Assembly: GCF_000143415.4 (NCBI RefSeq)
Contig: NW_003314261.1
Span: 310,001-374,000, forward strand
Source of the DNA: Selaginella moellendorffii
Lineage: Eukaryota; Streptophyta; Lycopodiopsida; Selaginellales; Selaginellaceae
Direction of reading: 5' to 3'
Length of the DNA: 64,000 nucleotides
Shown: positions 1 through 11,499 of the stretch, one piece after another
Layout of the letters: every line of letters begins with the position of its first letter
Position numbering within the stretch: position 1 is the first letter of the stretch
Made by a program: the position numbers and the translations under genes
Notes under the pieces: model-generated
Told to the model about the DNA's origin: nothing
Databases searched by the model: none
Seen by the model: the letters and a program-made list of their open reading frames with translations, nothing else

Positions 1-1890
1 CTCGCCTTGTTCTCGCGATCGCGATCGAGAGGGGAAGGAGGCTCTGGCTCGTCGTATCCTTGTGTTCCAGATGCTCGCCTCTTTGTCGCGGCTTTGAAAG
101 CTTGCACGAGTCTGATCACGAGAGAGGAAGAAGATGGTGCTGGAATTAATGACTGTGATCGCTACAGGATCCTGGAAACTGGCAATGCCATTCACCACAA
201 CGCAGTTGCCAGCGGCCACGCCTCCAATCTCTTCGTCCAAAACTCGCTGCTGGCAGTGTACGCCAAGTGTGGGAGCTTGGCGAGCGCGACCAGGATCTTC
301 GAGGCCATGGCGGGTCATCGAGACGTGGTGTCGTGGAACTCGCTCATGCTCGGCTACGTAGACAGCGGCGAGCCACGCCTGGCATTGGACTTGTTTGCTC
401 GAATGACGCAACGCTCCGTCGCCATCTCGCCGGACGCCAGGACTTTCCTCATCGCGATCAAGGCTTGCGCTGGGCTCGCAGCCGCCGAGGAGGGCGAGCT
501 CCTTGCCGATGGAAAGCTAGCCAAGACGAAAGCGCTGGAATCGAGCATGGCGATTCACTCGCAGGCTCGCGCGTGCTCCCACACGGACATGTTCCTTGCC
601 AACGCTCTGGTGACCAGCTATGCCAAGTGTGGGAGCCTGCTGGACGCTCGCGCGGCGTTTGACAAGGCTGTGTGTCACGACGTTGTCTCCTGGAATGCTT
701 TGATCCTTGGCTGTGCCGAGAACGAGGAACCCGCGATGGCACTCGAGCTCCAGTCGCGAATGGAGGTTCCTTGCAAGCCCAATGCGCCAACCTTCGTGGC
801 GGCGCTCAAGGCTTGCTCGATCATGGCCGCCAACGAAGATCTCGAGCCTCGCGACGCGAAGAAGAAGCAGCAAAGAACTAGAGCTGCTACACTCGAGCGA
901 GGACGTGTTCTTCATTCCCAGATAGTTTCCTGTCGCTGCGAGGCAGACGTCTTCGTGGTCAGCGCGCTCGTTGACATGTACGCCAAGTGTGGAAGCATGG
1001 GCGATGCTCGGCGAGTGTTTGAGGAGACTTCCAGCCGCTCCAGGAACGTGGTTACTTGGAACTCGATCATACTGGGCTATGCCGACAATGGAGACGCGAG
1101 CTCGGCGCTGGAGCTGCTCGGCCGTATGGGTCTCGAAGGAGAGTGTCCGGCCCCGAATGCTTTGACGTTTGCTGCTGCTCTCAAGGCTGGTTGCGATGGT
1201 GCCGCCGGCTTGGAGACTGTCAAGGCGATCCACGCTCACGTAAGCCGGAGTGGAATGGAGGACGAGATCGTACAAACTTCGCTCGTCGATAGCTATGGCA
1301 AATGCGGTAGCATTGGCGACTGCGAGCTTGTCTTTGGTGGCCTGGTTCCATCCAGAAACTCCGTGACTTGGAACGCGCTCTTGGCAGGGCACAGTCGAGT
1401 GGGAGCTTTCCGCCGGACCGTGGAACTCTTTCATCAGATGCTGGAGGAGACAGTCCCGGTGAGCAGCGTCACCTTTGTGTGCCTTCTCACTGCTTGCAGT
1501 CACGCTGGCCTGGTCGACACTGGCCGCCGGTACTTCGAGCTCATGGTGTCCACCTTTGGAGTGAGTCCAAGCTTGGAGCACTACCACTGCCTGGTTGATA
1601 TGCTTGGTCGCGCTAACAGGATCAAGGAGGCCGTGGATGTGGTCGCTGCGATGCCTTTCAAACCCACTGTTGTCACTTGGACGACTGTTCTAAGCGCCTG
1701 TTGGAAGTGGAGAGACGTAGAACAAGGAAGGATGGCTTTTGAGAAGTTGGTGAGGCTGGACGGGAGGGACGATGCAGCTTGTTTGTTGATGGCAAAGCTC
1801 TATGGAAGCAAAGGAATGTGGGAGGAGCAACTCAAGATACAAGCCTTTAGCTGCAGAGAGATAGATAGCAATGCTCAGTATCATGGGTGA
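1..1890 (+). CDS. PLS-type pentatricopeptide repeat (PPR) protein, 5' partial
   Basis: The frame is open from base 1 to a TGA at 1888-1890 without an intron, so the start codon lies outside the window; the first in-window codons give no convincing ATG start. The roughly 630 visible residues consist of repeated PPR units, with recurring signatures of the type YAKCGS, VVSWN/VVTWN and TFVAALKAC, followed by SWN-type L and S motifs. The last ~150 residues (CSHAGLVD, then HYHCLVDMLGRA, then VTWTTVLSAC) are the usual lead-in to the E motif. There is no DYW deaminase domain; the protein stops soon after a degenerate E-like segment. PPR proteins of this class bind organellar RNA, often for C-to-U editing. 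Targeting cannot be judged because the N-terminus is missing. The family is certain; the RNA target is unknown. Confidence 0.9.
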   Translation, partial: LALFSRSRSRGEGGSGSSYPCVPDARLFVAALKACTSLITREEEDGAGINDCDRYRILETGNAIHHNAVASGHASNLFVQNSLLAVYAKCGSLASATRIFEAMAGHRDVVSWNSLMLGYVDSGEPRLALDLFARMTQRSVAISPDARTFLIAIKACAGLAAAEEGELLADGKLAKTKALESSMAIHSQARACSHTDMFLANALVTSYAKCGSLLDARAAFDKAVCHDVVSWNALILGCAENEEPAMALELQSRMEVPCKPNAPTFVAALKACSIMAANEDLEPRDAKKKQQRTRAATLERGRVLHSQIVSCRCEADVFVVSALVDMYAKCGSMGDARRVFEETSSRSRNVVTWNSIILGYADNGDASSALELLGRMGLEGECPAPNALTFAAALKAGCDGAAGLETVKAIHAHVSRSGMEDEIVQTSLVDSYGKCGSIGDCELVFGGLVPSRNSVTWNALLAGHSRVGAFRRTVELFHQMLEETVPVSSVTFVCLLTACSHAGLVDTGRRYFELMVSTFGVSPSLEHYHCLVDMLGRANRIKEAVDVVAAMPFKPTVVTWTTVLSACWKWRDVEQGRMAFEKLVRLDGRDDAACLLMAKLYGSKGMWEEQLKIQAFSCREIDSNAQYHG

Positions 1891-2006
1891 TAACGCAATT
1901 CCGGATAAGTATTTGTGAAAACTGACAAGACGAAATGACCCTGGACGGGATAGCAAAATTCCCGATAGAAACTACAAGCAAATGGGGAAAACTGTCATAC
2001 ACCTCA

Positions 2007-5000
2007 TCACGATCCAATGTAGAGTACTGGGACCAGTCCACTGATTTTGCCATCTCGCCCAGGCTTCTTCTTTCGTACCTGTATATGCGCGTTAGCTGTG
2101 GGCTGATAAGGTTTGAACAAACTTACGTGATACCAGCCGTCCACTTCGTATTCGATTTCCAGGTCCTCGCCAGAGACTATACTTAACTGCACGGCAGTAG
2201 ACTTGATTAGCACTTTTGTTCAAAGGTGTACCTTGCTGACGTACCTCCTCGTCACCACCCGCGGTGAAGTCGTATAAGGCTCTGCCGGACTGAGTCCCGT
2301 CTTGAAGGGATGCGTGGCTGGGATTCTCCGACGAAAAACTGTCCTGCCTTCCAAATCTAGATTGCCAAGATTCCTCCTGTAGATTTCGCGGCAACGTCAG
2401 TAAGTACAGATTAAGAGTTCACAAACCTCGCTTCTTGAAGGTTCGTCTTCGTTGAGTGAAGATAGTGTAGAAGGTTCAGGCCTTGGCTCCTCCTGCGTCC
2501 GAACCCAAATTTTCAAGGTGAAACTCAAAATACAAAGTCATACCCATCTTTGTTGTTGGCCGAACCCAGGTGCTGTGGGATTGTTGAACAGAGAGGGATA
2601 TCTGGTACTGCCATAGCGTGACGACGCAGATGTTTCGAAAGATGCTGTTGACTCTGGGGAGGAAGACCCAGAGGAACGATCATCTACAGTCTGGGGGCAC
2701 GTATTTAGTTAGTGACTGCCACACATAAAACTGCAAATGGCAAACCTCATCGTCCGATGCCTCCAGCAGCGTTTTCGCCCACATGTCGTCGTAGCTGATG
2801 GACTGTCGAGCAGTCGGATTCTCCTCCACTTCGGGAGCATCTGTACCCTTTCCACCAAGAAAGTCGTTTACCTGAAAACATAAACGCGGTCAGAACCATA
2901 CAAGACGAAAACTGGACTTCTTCGTTAACCAGATCTGCCGCCCGAGGACTCGGAGTCCATAAAGTATCCGAAACATTTGGTTTGTCTTCTTCTATTTGAA
3001 CTGGAGGATACTCGGGTTGCGCTCCAGCGTAGGGAAGCAAGTCCGCAATGCCTGTCGCTACAGCTGGATCATTATACCCAGTAGCAACATCGATGTGATG
3101 CCTTTTGCAATAAATATCTATCAAATTCGCGCTGCTTGCCACGAAAGCGTTAGTCCCCAGAGATACAGATAACTGAAACATACCTTGTGGGGCCAAGAGG
3201 CAAGTATTTTGATCGAGGAACAAAACAAAAAAGAGATACTAGATCTAGTAACCTCTCGTGAGTTTCATAAAGTACCCGTAGCTCATCATCGCTCCATTCT
3301 TGCTTTGCATTGTCATGTTGTCGCATATCCCTGAAACAGCACCTATGAGTTGCGTAAACACCAAACGAAAGCAGATACATACTTGATAAGCTGATCCTGA
3401 GCCTTGTACATTTCATCTAGCACCCGAAGCATTGGAGCGAGTATTGAGCTGAGACCTGTGCCACTAGCGCCTTGGTCTTCACCGTTGCTCACGTGCAAGT
3501 CGGAAAATTTGTCCAATGCATGTCCTTTAGCAAGTGCATCCAGAAACTCGTAGATTTGTAGCCTGTAAGGCTCACCCGACCTTATAGCGATCGTGATCAA
3601 TGCTTGCGCGGCAACGATTCTCACCTGGTCAAGAACGATGTCGATCAAACGTTAGTAATAAGGAAGAAAAGAAACTAAGAACGTGTACCTCCCAGCTGCC
3701 ACTTGAGGCACATCTTTGGAGGCGGGTCAAAGCCCCGGCAAGCGTAGGATTTCTGGAGCTTGCAGCAGCCACCATTTTGTCTCCATCCAGCATCATCAAC
3801 GCTGTTCCTGGAGGTGTTTTAGATTCCCATGCGTACTCTGCTGCAGCGTAGTTGGCATTCTCACCCAGAAACCACACCTGAGTGACGCAGTGTCAACTAG
3901 AGTCAAAAAGGATTTTCCATACCGCAGCCTGAACAAGTCGCAGAAGTGCTGTTGCAGCCTTTGGATCAAATGCAGATATTCTGTCCAGCAAGGAAGAGGA
4001 CTTCATCACCACTGGTGCGGGCGGTGGAAGGTCCAGTACAATAGTGACAGCCTCCAAAGCGGTGTGCTTTCCAGTTGGGCCACAACCAACCAGACATGTC
4101 TACAAAAGTAACGAAGGAATATAGACAATGCACAAAACTCAGTGCTAACCTTCCAAAGAAGCTGCAAGACGTCCGCATCAATTTTACCAGGTACTTTGGT
4201 TGCGAACAGCCGTGAAATGTCCAGTAAGATGACTGCCATGTCAGGTGTGGCCTGGAAACAACCGGTCAGTAAAATGCAAAATCCGAAAGTCTTTGGATAA
4301 CCTTGAAACGAGCATGCAATGTGAGTAGTATATCACTCAAAAGCGATGCAGGCCATGACGGATCAGAGAGCTCGCCCGCTATTATAGACTTTAATTCCTC
4401 GACGGATTCGTCAGGTCTTTGCATCCAGATCATGGCTTTGATGGCAGCTGCACGCACATAGACGCATTCACATGCGACAGTGGTGCGTACAGCCTCCATC
4501 AACGAGGACAACATGCTGGATATAGTTTCTCTTGCAGAAGAAAGAGATGAAACTTTCGACCGACCACCTGCAAGGGTCTTGAGTTGTCATCCATACTCAT
4601 ACTCAGGTGATTACCTTCAGCATCTCCCACATCTTCAGTTAAACCATTCTCAATGAAGCTCTCGGGGTAACTGTCTTCGTTTACGGATACACCGTGCGTA
4701 AAGGCTGCCGCTCGACTTCTTCCTATTTCCATGATAATCCTGGCAGCAGCATGAAGTACGGGTCTTGAATGGCTCCGAAGGGCAGATTCCAGCCTGCATC
4801 AAACGTCATCTGGTTTCACTTGCAGACAACAAAAACGTTACCTTCTCATAACCAGCTTGATGAGTGCTTGAGGTCTTCGAGGTCTTGGCATGGTTCGATC
4901 TCTAGGTAGCTTTGCAGGTTGTCCATCCTGAGAACCTCCATCCTTAATAGGAGAATTGTCTTTCAGTGGATTGAAAGAAGTATCCGGAAATCTCAAAATT

Positions 5001-6937
5001 GCAGATGCCAAAACTGTCCATCCATTTGCACGTTCTGCAGAACTGTAGCAAGAATCAATAGAATGTCTAGCTAACATCAAAAGAGACTTCAAGTCTTGCC
5101 TTTCAGTGTTACTAAATTTCCCCAAAATGCAGCTGATTGCTTCAAAGCAAACTCTTTCACTAGGATCCAGAAGAAGCTGGTATAATATAGTAGTGAACTG
5201 AGATCTGAGATCCGGTACTTCTGTAGAAAAGAACACAATGGGAGTTCGGAAAACAAAGATAATAAAAGGAAACCCAAACCATCTAATACGCGAGCTCTCG
5301 AAAGTACGTAGCAAAGTCGAGCGAGGTATACACGGGCCATAACATCATGAATTTGCAAAACCTCCTGTAATGATCCTATAAAGAAAAAAACAAGAAAAAA
5401 ACGACTGGTTGAGCAAAATTTCAACTTCACTCCATATAGACTCACCTCCTGCAAGTGATAGCTTTGCTACAAGAGAGAAAATTAAAATTGTTAACTTCTA
5501 ACATCATGAACCCGGGATCTTACCGACAGCCATTGCGACTCCGTAAGGATCCCTCGGCGCCATTTCTGAGACCATTGCCAAGGCATGTCTCACTCCCACG
5601 GGATCGGCACACGCTATCCTGCAACAAATCATGGCTTAAGCGTTGCCTTTGAGAACGTCTGAATGTTTACCCTTGTACGGCACGGTGCAAGAAAGCGGGA
5701 TTCCCTTGGTCTATTGGAAGCTTTTGCAAAGCACTCAGCGCGGCATATTGTAAGTTGCTTCGTAAAGCAGACTGAGACAGGCATCGTTGTATAAACTGGA
5801 CACTAACAGTGAAGCTACTCACCTCTCTATCCAAAGTTTGTCGACCAAACATTCCCCTTTTCTTTCGTATTTTCCCTGCATCTGCAACCTGAAAACAAAA
5901 CCGTTCGATTAAAACTGCACAATGGTCGCTCATTACCTTGTCCAAAATGCCAAAAACAATCTCGTACAACTTTGTCACGACATCCTCATTAGTTGAAGCG
6001 CAAGTCAAGGCCTTCAATGCAGCAATCCGCCGGGGGTGAACTGTGCTGTGGCACATTAGAGCATTGAAGGAGTAGAAGCAACACAGAAGAAAGAGAGCAA
6101 GAGTTAGCAACACGTACCGGCAGGATCAGGGGTGGACGCCTCGGCAGCCAGAAGTTCAATAATACGAGGAACTACATCGGCTCTTGTCACACCTCCCGCA
6201 ACACTCATGTCCGCTAGAGCATCCCAATTGGGAGTTGGAATGCCGCCTCCAGGAACAACACCGTGCGAATCAGCTTCCCCAAGTATTCGTGAGAGGAAGT
6301 AGTAGACATATCTCAAAACTTGCCGATCATCAGCTTGTTGGTGGAGCTACAACCAAGCAAGACACAAGTTGGAATTTCTAGACAAATTTCTAGACATACC
6401 ATGATCAGAGATGGCGCTAGTGACGGATCCACTGAGCTATACACAGCGAGCTTGGGAAAGACGTGATTGACGAGCTGCCTTTGAGGTGCTTTCTATTTGG
6501 CCAAGGAGAGAGTAAGTCGCTAGAGAAGAGAAAAAATTTGAGCGATACCTGATCCGACGTCGCTGCGAGCTCGTGCAGAGACCTGGCGAGCTGGGAATAT
6601 GACAACGGCTGCAAAACAACACGGAGGAAATCCTCAAAAATCTCAAATCTCGCAGCAATGAGGCAGATCTTACCTTCTTCTGCTTGGGAGCGATTGTCTT
6701 GACTGGAGACGGCAAAATCTTGCTAGGCGATAGCAAGCCATCGCCGGGCAGCTGCAATAAATTGGGCAAGCTCGACTTTTTGAAAGATCTGCGCCCGGCA
6801 GTGAAGCCTCCACCCGAGCCCGACGACGCCGAGGAGGGAGCAGGGGATGGCGCGACTGGATCCGCCGAGATGAGATCCATGAGCGACGACGATCCTCCCC
6901 CGGCGCCAGCATTCTGCTGAGATCCCGCCATGGCCAT
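2007..6937 (-). CDS. TASH3: TASH3, SH3-domain subunit of the TPLATE endocytic complex
   Basis: Multi-exon gene with many introns of about 50-90 bp. The ATG is at 6937-6935 (a second in-frame ATG at 6931) and the TGA at 2009-2007. The N-terminus is low-complexity and Ser/Pro-rich (MDLISADP near the start), then QPLSYSQLARSLHELAAT, RYVYYFLSRIL, GGGIPTPNWDALADM and TRADVVPRI, which match the known plant TASH3 N-terminus almost word for word. A long HEAT/ARM-like helical middle follows (SNLQYAALSAL, GNPAFLHRAVQG). The C-terminus is a split SH3 domain: ALYDF with an acidic stretch near 2280, then GEDLEIEYEVDGW near 2160, then GLVPVLYI just before the stop. In Arabidopsis TASH3 belongs to the octameric TPLATE complex at the plasma membrane in clathrin-mediated endocytosis. 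All expected parts are present, so the gene appears intact. It lies tail to tail with the PPR gene. Confidence 0.9.
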
Positions 6938-7389
6938 AAACCCTAGAAGAGGAAGATTATCCAGGCATATACCTTTCCCAAAAGGTAAAAAGTAACAATT
7001 AACTTTATTTAAATAGCAGCTCACGGCGGCAAAAAATGGGGGTATAAACAATAATATTGGGAAGGCTTGTGGCTGTGCTAGGGGTGGGTTGGTAGATATG
7101 GTTTATGAAATATTTTTGCTGATGTTAGTCAGTGCCAGTGCCAGGGTGCCATCTTTTCTTAGTTAGAAAAAATTCCAGTGAACAGGGTTTCTTGAATCCT
7201 TGAGGGGAAACTTGTGAGGGGAAAAGTTCCAATGAATAGGGTTTTTTAGTGAGGGGATTGTGATTGGGAATCATGTGTGCATCTGATTGAGGGGGTTCAT
7301 TGAGTCCTTGTTGGGAAGTCTAGTATTTTTGCTAATGTCATGCTTTCAGATTCTTAGAAGAGCTTGCCGCACAATTGACCATGTGGCAA
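6938..7389. other. Intergenic: TASH3 upstream region and edge of the transposon block
   Basis: No coding signal was seen. The first ~150 bp upstream of TASH3 are probably its 5' leader and promoter. From about 7080 the sequence contains imperfect repeated phrases (variants of a 'gggtttnttgaatccttgaggggaaa' type segment, 7185-7320). These look like decayed repeat DNA and mark the start of the transposon-rich region. Confidence 0.5.
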
Positions 7390-8540
7390 AATATCCATTA
7401 GTGACATAGGCCAATTAGAGTGAGTTGAAAGAAGATGGCTTGCAGATCCTCAACATGTGTGCCTCTAGTGCTAAAACTACATAAGTCATCCATGTAGATC
7501 TGCAAAGAGTGGAGCATCAAGTCATGAAAGGCAAACTTCATGATCTACTAGAATGTCGCTGATGCATTCACAAGGCCAAAAGGAAGGACTCTATATGTGT
7601 GGATGCCCCAAGGTGTGTGGAAGGATATCTTCACTTTGTCCAGCTCAAAGATTTGCACCTGACTGTAGCCACTAAAACCTTTTATAAAGGAGTAGATCTC
7701 ATGACTAGCTATGGCATTGAGAATGTCGTCAATGAATGGTGTCGAGAAGTAGTCATGCAACATAGCTTTGTTGAGGTCTCTGAAATCCATATAGACTTGG
7801 ATGTTGCCATTGGCCTTCCTCACTAGAACAATTGAGCTAATCCACTCTATTTCTCAATTGAAAAGATGAACTTGACATTGATAAATTCATGATTTCAGCT
7901 TTGACAACCGAAACCAGCATGGGACTGAGACATCATGGAGCTTGCTGCAATGCTCAAGCATCCTCATGGAAGAGAATATGATGCACAGCCACCTTTGGAG
8001 AGACTCCTCACAGATTTGTATAATGCTATGCAAAGACATTGTTGTAGTCAAAGAAAGGTGGCACAATTGCTTATATTCCACTTGAGTGACTTCATCTCGA
8101 ATAAAGATGAATTATGGTGAGGATCCAGGAGTGGCCAGGTTGAGCTCAATGAGGCTGGTGTCAGCCACAAAAGCAACCATGTTGATCTCCACCAAATTGA
8201 TAAGAGCCTCACAATCAAATGGTGAAAGCTTGCTCTCATCAAGTATCTCTTGTATGAAGAAGGTAGTAAGACTCTACTTTGCCAAGGCATTAGCAGCCAC
8301 ATTTTGCTCTCTGGAGATGTACTGAAGTGTCAAAGAACTGAGCTATATTAGTATGTGTTAAAGCTCCTTATGTAATGGAAGATGTCATGAAATTTTGAGC
8401 TAGAATCCACTATATATGTGTTGGCATGCAAAGTTGGAGTTTGTCTTGATTGCTAGGTGTTGTAAACCACAACCAAGAGCCTCTTGGACACCAACTATAA
8501 AAGCTCTTTACTTTGTTTCATAAGAAGACTTCATATGGAA
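7390..8540 (-). mobile_element. Ty3/gypsy element 2, decayed pol fragment (RNase H-like segment, then reverse transcriptase)
   Basis: Read on the minus strand, the RT part begins near 8020 with a frameshifted pre-RT region, then MDFRDLNKA (~7790), SFIKGFSGYSQVQ, YRVLPFGLVNASATF (~7560) and the catalytic box IYMDDL at about 7500-7480. This is typical Ty3/gypsy RT with stops and frameshifts. Upstream on the same strand (8530-8280) is an RNase H-like segment, seen as AFIVGVQEALG and YISREQNVAANALAK-type motifs with in-frame stops. RNase H lying 5' of RT is unusual. The matching gag/protease end appears to lie at 25303-26201, on the other side of gypsy-1. No LTR was recognised. The fragment is not functional. 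Confidence 0.7.
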
Positions 8541-8559
8541 CTCTTTCACTTTGTGTTTT

Positions 8560-8660
8560 TGTTACTTGCTCTTGCACACATTGAGAATGGCATTGACTTC
8601 ATATTCCTCTTCCCCTTGGATAACCTTAGGTAAAAGTTTTACTTGGTCCTTGTGAAGAAA
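8560..8660 (-). pseudogene. Gypsy-1 chromodomain remnant
   Basis: The minus-strand translation reads LPKVIQGEEEYEVNAIL, the usual start of the chromodomain that follows integrase in chromoviruses (P-x-x-V-L-x-x-E-E-Y-E-V-E-A-I-L type). It then breaks at a stop codon after CKSK, where the family continues with a hydrophobic strand and a W-K motif. The domain normally guides integration by reading histone marks. Here only the first half is recognisable before the sequence turns into element 2. Confidence 0.6.
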
Positions 8661-8929
8661 ATCCTCAAAATATAATTTAAATAAGTTTATATAGAACACA
8701 GGGTGCACCTTCCCTATCTCTTAAGGAAGTCAAAGGCGGTAAGCCACTTTATCAATTCGTGCCTCAATTTTGTAAAGCTCACGAACCTACTTAAAGAACT
8801 CAAGATCAATTCATTTCTAGAAATACATGTATTTTTACCTTTGGGTCAACTTCCGCCTAATTCTAATTGGTAGTCTTAGGTTCTTGGTGTTCATCTACAC
8901 CTTCTCCCCAGGTTAGAACTTTACATTTC

Positions 8930-10003
8930 AATGCTTTTGGTTTGCATATTTAATTTGCCTTTGTTGAGCCCGTTCCAAGGAATCCCTCACTAGATTCCAA
9001 ATGTTAAGCCTTTCTGCCATGAATGCCTCCACTGCAGGTAACTTTTCATAATACTCAGTTATTTCGAGTTCCACAAGACCTTCAATAGCTTGCCCATTAA
9101 TGATTTCCCATAGACTCACCTCAATACTTGAATATAGTGAGTTGTTATAACACATTTTCATAAATCCTAAATGACTTACCCAATCGGTTTGGTCTCTAGA
9201 AACATAGTATTGTAAATAATCCTCCAGCTACCCTTTCCATTTGTTTATTTATCAAGAAGTGTTATTGCCATCAAACTTGACTTAATACCTAATATCTATT
9301 TATGGGTGATAAGTTATGTTGAATTTCAACTTAGTGCGATATTGTTCCAGAAGAGTTTTCTAGAACCTACTGATGAAGATTTTATCTCGACTGAGATAAT
9401 CTTTTTTGGCCTTCCCCACACTTGAACCACTTATTTGAAGAATAGTTTTGCCACACCTTTCATATCCACTTCTATTATGGTGGGTATGAAATGTGCCATC
9501 TTCAAAAACTGGTCTACCACCACGAATATTGCATTAAACCCCTCGTTTCGGGGGAGTCCTATGATGAAGTGCATTGTAAAACATTTCTACGGACAATCTG
9601 GAATTGGAATGCTTTGTAACAAGCCCCCACTAGCTTTAGTCACGGCTTTGACCTGCTGACATATTAGACATGTCTTTACATAGTCTTTGACGTCTTTAGC
9701 CATATCTAACTAGTGATATTTCCTCTTGAGTAAGCTATTGTCTTAGGCATTCCACCATGTCCTATAAGAGGTCCATCATGACATTATTCTAAGGCTACTT
9801 TCCTTAGTTCCCCTTTTAGAACATACATCCTCGTTTGTTTATAATAGATGAGTTTATTGCGTTCCGTATAACCTATTTTCTCTTCCGTTGGCAGCTCACA
9901 TATTTGGTGAGCTTCCCGTGCCTCTTGGTTCCTTAGCAACACTTCTTGTGCTAAACTATTGTTCACATATGCTGTTCACACATCATCCCAAAAGGTTGTT
10001 ATC
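8930..10003 (-). pseudogene. Gypsy-1 integrase remnant
   Basis: The N-terminal segment (9966-9784) ends ...YVLKGELRKVALE, the linker before the integrase zinc-binding region. The catalytic core is recognisable at about 9560-9480 as IFVVVDQFLKMAHFIPT, the strand carrying the second conserved acidic position region of Ty3/gypsy integrases. The C-terminal segment (9161-8928) contains AFMAERLNIWNLVRDSLERAQQR and KYANQKH, typical of the region before the chromodomain. Numerous stops and frameshifts interrupt it. It is separated from RNase H by the TRIM-like insertion. Confidence 0.65.
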
Positions 10004-10878
10004 TGTAGCACACTTTATCTCTCTCCCCTTAAGCCAACTGGAAAAGAGGCAATTGCTTAATGAGAGAGCCCTTAGTGGCTATTTTATCCCTATTTATCTC
10101 CCAAGGTTCCAAGGATCCATGGTAACAATATATTTAAATCTCATCCCATGATCACATGCACTACACTCACCCCCCTTTTAGAGATGTCAATGTGTTAATT
10201 AACTAGTAACTAGCAACTCCTATTGAGCCAAGGGAAACCAACACCTCCATTTCCATACTGAATCTACCAATTCTTCAATTGTATAGACCAATTATTCCAT
10301 GTAAGGCAACTAGTCATCCATCCGTACTACATATTTAAACCGTATATACATATTAAACATATAAAACGGTATTAAACCATACATCCATACATCCATAAAA
10401 TAGCCACTAAAGGGCTCTCTCATCAAGCAATTACCCTTTTTCCAATTGAATTAAGAGGAGAGAGATAAAGTGTGCTATATATGGTATCAGAGCAAATAAC
10501 ACAGATTCGATTCCCATTAATTAGTGGCTATTTAATTAGAGTATGGGTGGATGTAACCGTATAATACATATTAAACCGTATATTAACATTAAACGGTATT
10601 AAACCATACAATATGTATGGATGTAACCGTATAAACATATTAAACTGTATATTATATTTTTAAATAGCCACTAATTAATGGGAATCGAATCTGTGTTATT
10701 TGCTCTGATACCATATATAGCACACTTTATCTCTCTCCTCTTAATTCAATTGGAAAAAGGGTAATTGCTTGATGAGAGAGCCCTTTAGTGGCTATTTTAT
10801 CCCCATTTATCCCCTAATGTTCTAAGGACCCATAGTGACAGTATATCCAAATCTCATCCCATGATCACATGCGCTACA
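10004..10878 (-). mobile_element. TRIM-like mini LTR retrotransposon inserted in gypsy-1 pol
   Basis: Non-coding element of about 875 bp. On the minus strand the 5' LTR (10715-10878) starts TGTAGC and ends near a TATA variant; the 3' LTR (10004-10165) starts TGTAG and ends CTACA. The 5' LTR is followed by the primer-binding site TGGTATCAGAGC (10701-10712), complementary to the 3' end of plant initiator tRNA-Met. The 3' LTR is preceded by a purine tract AAAAGGGGGGTGAG (about 10166-10180). Short LTRs, PBS, PPT and no coding capacity fit a TRIM. The interior contains a perfect inverted repeat (separate entry). I found no clean 5-bp target duplication. A second, more decayed copy lies at 27790-28434. 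Confidence 0.7.
10395..10800. repeat. Perfect ~140-bp inverted repeat inside the TRIM-like element
   Basis: Arm 1 (10395-10534) and arm 2 (10660-10800) are reverse complements of each other with no mismatch I could see, separated by about 125 bp of AT-rich spacer. Each arm consists of the end of the TRIM LTR, the TGGTATCAGAGC primer site and the start of the internal region. Arm 2 is the element's own 5' LTR junction; arm 1 is an extra copy in the opposite direction. A transcript would fold into a long hairpin. Confidence 0.85.
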
Positions 10879-11395
10879 TCGTTTTGGATATTGCCAACTT
10901 CAAGCTCATTTTTTGACTTAGAACATCTGCCACGATGTTGCTCTTCCCAAGTTTATACAGAATCTTGCAATCAAACTTGGCAAAAGCATTAGCCCACTGA
11001 TCTTGTTTCCCTCTCAAGTCAGGCTGTGACAAGAAGTATTTTGTTGCCACATTATCCGTGTAAACTTTGAAGTGTCTCCCAAGGTAGTATCGCCACTCTT
11101 TGAGCACCTTGACCACCGCAAACAATTCCTTCTCTTAGGCAGGCCACTTTCGCTAAGCCTTGTCTAACTTCTTCAAGAAGAACGTTATTGGATGATTGTT
11201 TTACTTCAAAATTGTGACTAACGCAAAGTCTGAAACATCTGTTTCTACCTTAAAATCATTACCAAAGTCTCGTAATGCCAACATAGGAGCCTTCCTCAAC
11301 TTCCCCTTGAGGTGGACAAATGTCGCTTTGCATTCTGCAGTCCATACTATCTTCTTTTTTCCCGTTTGATCCATTAAAGACAAAGTTACTCTCAA
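10879..11395 (-). pseudogene. Gypsy-1 RNase H remnant
   Basis: Translations on the minus strand show ALRDFGNDFKVETDVSDFA (11290-11220) with the catalytic Asp of the T-D-A/V-S-D start of Ty3/gypsy RNase H. Next comes FAVVKVLKEWRYYLGRHF, VYTDNVATKYFLSQ with the T-D-N motif (~11060), and the end ILYKLGKSNIVADVLSQK (~10935). The parts are in the right order but lie in separate frames, so the domain is broken. It directly follows the RT and is cut off by the TRIM-like insertion at 10878. Confidence 0.75.
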
Positions 11396-11499
11396 ATAGT
11401 GTTTGATAAACTTTCAGTAGTAGTTGCATAGCCCCAAGAATACCCTTCACTTGTGTACATTCGATAGTCATTCCTATTCCTAGATTGCTTGGATCTTTT

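Noticed and set aside
517-1587. Minus-strand frame of 356 codons inside the PPR gene
   Set aside because: It is the antisense shadow of the PPR coding sequence; its translation has no domain, whereas the plus strand has clear PPR motifs.
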